A program made the position numbers and the translations under genes. This document shows positions 24,509-26,706 of a stretch of 26,706 nucleotides of DNA, one piece after another. Source of the stretch: a virus; the IMG/VR virus record IMGVR_UViG_3300033144_003181, positions 1 to 26,706 of that record, one strand, 5' to 3'. Every line of letters starts with the position of its first letter. The stretch's first letter is position 1. The notes beneath the pieces are model-generated. The model saw only the letters and a program-made list of their open reading frames with translations. It was not told the origin of the DNA and ran no database searches.

Positions 24509-24958
24509 ATGGTAAGAATAAGCAAACACATTAGTTATAAAGAGGGGACTTATTCAAATACCGCAACAAGAAAGGGGATAGATAATAGACCTAACAGCCA
24601 TCAATTAAGAAATATGATTTTGGTTGCTGAGAATGTTTTTGAGCCTTTGAGGGCTTATTTTGGTAAGCCTATACGCATAAATTCTTTTTTTAGAAGTGAA
24701 GAACTTAATATAGCGGTTGGAGGTAGTAAAACATCTCAACATTGTAAGGGTGAGGCATTGGATTTAGATGCTTTAAAAGGTGTTAAAAATGCTGATTTAT
24801 TTCACTATATAAAAGATAATTTAGAGTTTGACCAACTAATATGGGAGTATGGAACAGATGAAGAGCCTGATTGGGTTCATGTTTCTTATAATTCAGAGCG
24901 AAATAGAGGTGTTATTTTAAAAGCTGTAAAAGGAAAAGGCTATTTAAGGTATGGGTAG
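24509..24958 (+). CDS. M15-family peptidase (endolysin)
   Basis: The 149-residue protein is a small zinc D-Ala-D-Ala-type carboxypeptidase/endopeptidase domain of the M15_3 kind. INSFFRSEELN (58-68) is the family substrate loop, H78 and D85 (HCKGEALD) bind zinc, and H124 (WVHVSY) is the third ligand. These enzymes cut peptidoglycan peptide bridges at lysis. I chose the ATG at 24509, one base after the preceding stop; an upstream in-frame ATG at 24479 would overlap that gene by 29 bases. There is no signal peptide, so release depends on a holin, two genes downstream. The last 8 bases overlap the next small gene. Confidence 0.9.
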   Translation: MVRISKHISYKEGTYSNTATRKGIDNRPNSHQLRNMILVAENVFEPLRAYFGKPIRINSFFRSEELNIAVGGSKTSQHCKGEALDLDALKGVKNADLFHYIKDNLEFDQLIWEYGTDEEPDWVHVSYNSERNRGVILKAVKGKGYLRYG

Positions 24959-25064
24959 AGATAATGATTTTAAAGAAATGGTAGAAGCTGTTGATAAATT
25001 TCCAGTAGGAATTTTTATTATAATGTTTTTTGCTTTTGTAATATTTATTTTAACAAGTTGTTAA
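24951..25064 (+). CDS. 37-residue membrane peptide ending at a lipobox-like cysteine
   Basis: The ATG at 24951 overlaps the endolysin stop (ATGGGTAG), and the frame ends at TAA 25062-25064, one base before the holin ATG. The product is a charged head (MGRDNDFKEMVEAVDKF) and one hydrophobic segment (about 19-34), ending in LTSC, a lipobox-like L-x-x-C whose Cys is the last residue. Tight packing within the lysis cassette argues that it is real. It could be a minimal spanin, an antiholin or a membrane-tethered lysis regulator; function is inferred from place only. Confidence 0.62.
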   Translation: MGRDNDFKEMVEAVDKFPVGIFIIMFFAFVIFILTSC

Positions 25065-25065
25065 T

Positions 25066-25509
25066 ATGGGAAGATATAAAGAAGAAAACGGAAAAACTAG
25101 AGTGGGTAATTTTTTAAAAGGAATTAAAGGTGTTGCACCAGATATTTTAAACTTAGTTGGCAATGTTACTGGTATGGACGTTTTAAAGAACGTAGGGGAA
25201 GCGATAAAAGGAAGTAACACTATTAGTCCAGAAGATAAAGAAACAGCCTTAGAACTTCTTAAATTAGATGTTGCAGATAGAGATTCTGCAAGAAAAAGAG
25301 AAATAGAAGTTTTAAAAACTGGCAGTTCTGACTTTATGATGAAGTTAACAGGTATTGTTGGTTTGGCTTCTTTTATGTTTTTGCTTTATGTAGTGGTGTT
25401 TAATAAAGATGTTCAGCATAATGAGTTATTAATTCATGTAATGGGAATGGTAGAAGGTGTTGCACTATCCATATTTTATTATTATTTCGGGAAACATAAA
25501 ACGAATTAA
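25066..25509 (+). CDS. Holin (two-segment, Bacteroidota-phage type)
   Basis: The 147-residue protein has an N-terminal amphipathic part (GNFLKGIKGVAPDILNLVGN). The segment DRDSARKREIEVLKTGSSD (71-89) is a conserved feature of holin-like proteins next to lysins in phages of this group. Transmembrane segments lie at about 93-111 (LTGIVGLASFMFLLYVVVF) and 122-141 (with MVEGVALSIFYYYFG). Holins form lethal lesions in the inner membrane that let the endolysin reach the wall. It follows the small membrane peptide by one base and is ended by a terminator. Length and the ARxREIE / EGxxxxxxxYYFG pattern make this a good assignment. Confidence 0.82.
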   Translation: MGRYKEENGKTRVGNFLKGIKGVAPDILNLVGNVTGMDVLKNVGEAIKGSNTISPEDKETALELLKLDVADRDSARKREIEVLKTGSSDFMMKLTGIVGLASFMFLLYVVVFNKDVQHNELLIHVMGMVEGVALSIFYYYFGKHKTN

Positions 25510-25535
25510 AACCTAAAACTTTCCTTTCCTGTTTT

Positions 25536-25570
25536 ATCCCTTGTCAATATTTTTTGGCAGGGGATTTTTT
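25536..25570 (+). terminator. Rho-independent terminator after the lysis cassette
   Basis: ATCCCTTG (25536-25543) pairs with CAGGGGAT (25558-25565), one G-T wobble. Two more inner pairs (25544-25545 with 25556-25557) give about 10 bp around a 10-nt loop, followed by TTTTT and further T-rich DNA. It marks the end of the late block. Confidence 0.78.
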
Positions 25571-25627
25571 ATTCTTATTGATTTTCAATTAGTTAGAATT
25601 TTTTATTAAAATTATTTTGTAATTACT

Positions 25628-25657
25628 TTTGTAGTTACAAAAATGGTCGTATATTTG
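25628..25657 (+). promoter_or_regulatory. Bacteroidota-type promoter for the downstream operon
   Basis: TTTG (25628-25631), an 18-base gap and TATATTTG (25650-25657) give close to ideal -33/-7 elements (TTTG, TAnnTTTG). TACTTTTG (25624-25631) is itself a second -7 match, so two overlapping promoters may exist. The ATG at 25684 lies 26 bases beyond the -7 box, with AAGGAAAG just before it, a Shine-Dalgarno-like sequence that is unusual in this window. The site follows the late terminator, so it should drive the acidic protein, the annealing protein and later genes. Confidence 0.68.
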
Positions 25658-25683
25658 TTTCATAATAATTAAAATAAGGAAAG

Positions 25684-25983
25684 ATGATTAATTTAGAAGA
25701 CTTAGATTACAATGATGACACTAAAGAGCTTAGAGCTGATTTTGGTGGTTTTTTAGAAGATGGTTTTTACATTGAGTGTGAAATTGATTATGATGAAGAT
25801 GATGAAAAAGCAGAGCCAGAAATAGGAATAATGAATGATTATTCTACATTTTCAAATTTTACATTTTGGTATTTTAAAATATATAATTCTGCAAATGAAG
25901 AAGTTTCTTTTTCAGATAGAGTTGTAAAAAAAATAAAAGAAGAAATAGAATATGAACTTAAAAGACAAATGGAGGAACATTAA
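25684..25983 (+). CDS. Hypothetical highly acidic small protein
   Basis: The 99-residue protein is very rich in Asp and Glu (CEIDYDEDDEKAEPEIG; KIKEEIEYELKRQMEEH) and has an aromatic patch (FSNFTFWYFKIYN). It is the first gene of the new operon, behind the promoter and a Shine-Dalgarno-like AAGGAAAG. Early-positioned small acidic phage proteins can be nucleic-acid mimics or inhibitors of host enzymes, but no motif supports that here. It could equally be an accessory to the recombination protein that begins 15 bases after its stop. Confidence 0.6.
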   Translation: MINLEDLDYNDDTKELRADFGGFLEDGFYIECEIDYDEDDEKAEPEIGIMNDYSTFSNFTFWYFKIYNSANEEVSFSDRVVKKIKEEIEYELKRQMEEH

Positions 25984-25998
25984 TTTAAAATAATTATT

Positions 25999-26451
25999 AT
26001 GGATTTAGACGATTTAAAAAAAGAAATACCCTTTAAATGGAGGGTTCAAAGCTCAAACCAATATGGTGCTAGTTGTGTTGCTTATATTGATGCTAGAGAT
26101 GTTCAAGATGTACTAGATGAAGTTTGTGGTGCTGATAAATGGCAATGTAAATATTCAGAACATAAAGGAAATTTATTTTGTTCTATTGCTATATTAGATA
26201 AGCATGGTTCTTGGGTATGGAAAGAAGATTGTGGAACTGAATCAAATGTTGAAAAGCAAAAAGGTGAAGCATCAGATGCTTTTAAAAGGGCTGCGGTAAT
26301 GTGGGGAATCGGTAGGTTTTTATATTCTAAAACTATTGTAAAGTTGCCAGTAAAAGAAAAGAACGGTAAATGGTTACCATATTCAGAAAATACAGGAAAG
26401 TTTGTTTATGGGGATAATATAACAAAATGGTGTAACCAATTAAGTAAATAA
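25999..26451 (+). CDS. Rad52-type single-strand annealing protein
   Basis: The 150-residue protein matches the short phage Rad52/22 annealing proteins (Sak-like). It has an N-terminal helix (LDDLKKEIPFKWRVQSS) and VAYIDARDVQDVLDEVCGAD (48-67). The diagnostic segment, split here, is KQKGEASDAFKRAAVMWGIG then RFLYS (about residues 91-115). Such proteins anneal complementary single-stranded DNA and support phage recombination and replication together with a nuclease and an SSB. Its length fits the catalytic core without the extra C-terminal domain of eukaryotic Rad52. It sits second in the operon behind the promoter and ends 6 bases before the next gene. Confidence 0.88.
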   Translation: MDLDDLKKEIPFKWRVQSSNQYGASCVAYIDARDVQDVLDEVCGADKWQCKYSEHKGNLFCSIAILDKHGSWVWKEDCGTESNVEKQKGEASDAFKRAAVMWGIGRFLYSKTIVKLPVKEKNGKWLPYSENTGKFVYGDNITKWCNQLSK

Positions 26452-26457
26452 ATAGAT

Positions 26458-26706
26458 ATGATAGATACAGCAAATTTAGTACAAGAAGTAATGGATGGTA
26501 ATTTTAGCCCTTACAAGGCTGAATACATTTTAAAAGAACAAATTAATATATTAAAAGAACATTTAGAAATAGTGCATACAGAAGCACAAAATCAATCAAT
26601 TTATGAAGATAAAACATTTGAAAAAGATGGCTTTAAAATGGAGAAAAGAAACGGTAGAAAAGTTTGGAATTTTAAAGGATGTGAATCGTATAAAATAGCA
26701 AAAGAC
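26458..26706 (+). CDS. Recombination-operon protein, 3' end outside the window
   Basis: The first 83 residues are present, and the frame is open to the right edge. The N-terminus has MIDTANLVQEVMDGNFSPYK and the helical AEYILKEQINILKEHLEIVH. MEKRNGRKVWNFKGCESYKI follows, a strand-rich KRNG-x-x-WNF segment that I have seen as a conserved feature in proteins encoded beside Rad52-like and SSB genes in Bacteroidota phages. The role is unknown, possibly an accessory of recombination. The start ATG is 6 bases after the annealing-protein stop. Confidence 0.6.
   Translation, partial: MIDTANLVQEVMDGNFSPYKAEYILKEQINILKEHLEIVHTEAQNQSIYEDKTFEKDGFKMEKRNGRKVWNFKGCESYKIAKD

Overview
The window is a strongly AT-rich stretch of a tailed (siphovirus-type) bacteriophage or prophage, almost entirely coded on the + strand. 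A Bacteroidota (Flavobacteriia-like) host is inferred from several features. Most starts have A-rich leaders and no Shine-Dalgarno sequence. Matches to the Bacteroidota promoter -7 element TAnnTTTG occur in intergenic gaps. The tape-measure, M15 endolysin and holin are of types common in phages of that phylum. TAA, TGA and TAG are all used as stops, so the standard code applies. No integrase, tRNA, insertion sequence or CRISPR array was seen.

Layout: (1) 1-2232: end of an unknown gene, a DEDDy-type exonuclease with an N-terminal helix-turn-helix, three small unknown genes (one with a zinc-binding pattern) and a probable small terminase. (2) 2241-6939: packaging and head genes: large terminase (GTG start), portal, prohead protease with a long charged tail, HK97-fold capsid protein with a coiled-coil delta region, then a terminator. 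(3) 7007-8095: small capsid-adjacent and connector genes. (4) 8096-11153: two fibre-like appendage proteins, one with a C1q-like jelly roll and a short collagen-like linker, and an unknown acidic protein. (5) 11196-12101: two small membrane proteins and a small protein with a phospholipase-A2-like Cys-His-Asp centre. (6) 12098-14915: probable tail-tube and tail-completion genes with a strong terminator at 13960. (7) 14908-17522: the tape-measure protein, whose reading is broken by a -1 frame change near 15255-15306. (8) 17523-23955: tail-tip/baseplate proteins and a tail fibre. (9) 23993-25509: two small genes and a compact lysis cassette (M15 peptidase, 37-residue membrane peptide, holin), ended by a terminator. 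(10) 25684-26706: a new operon behind a good TTTG-N18-TATATTTG promoter, starting early/recombination functions (acidic protein, Rad52-type annealing protein, a partial gene).

The genes form one continuous late morphogenesis and lysis block, mostly coupled by stop/start contacts (ATGA, ATGAGTAA, ATGGCTAA, ATGGGTAG overlaps or abutting stops and starts), followed by the left edge of a replication/recombination operon. The points most worth a second look are the split tape-measure gene, the phospholipase-like gene with two membrane partners far from the main lysis cassette, the membrane-spanning tail protein, and the 37-residue peptide that ends on a lipobox cysteine.
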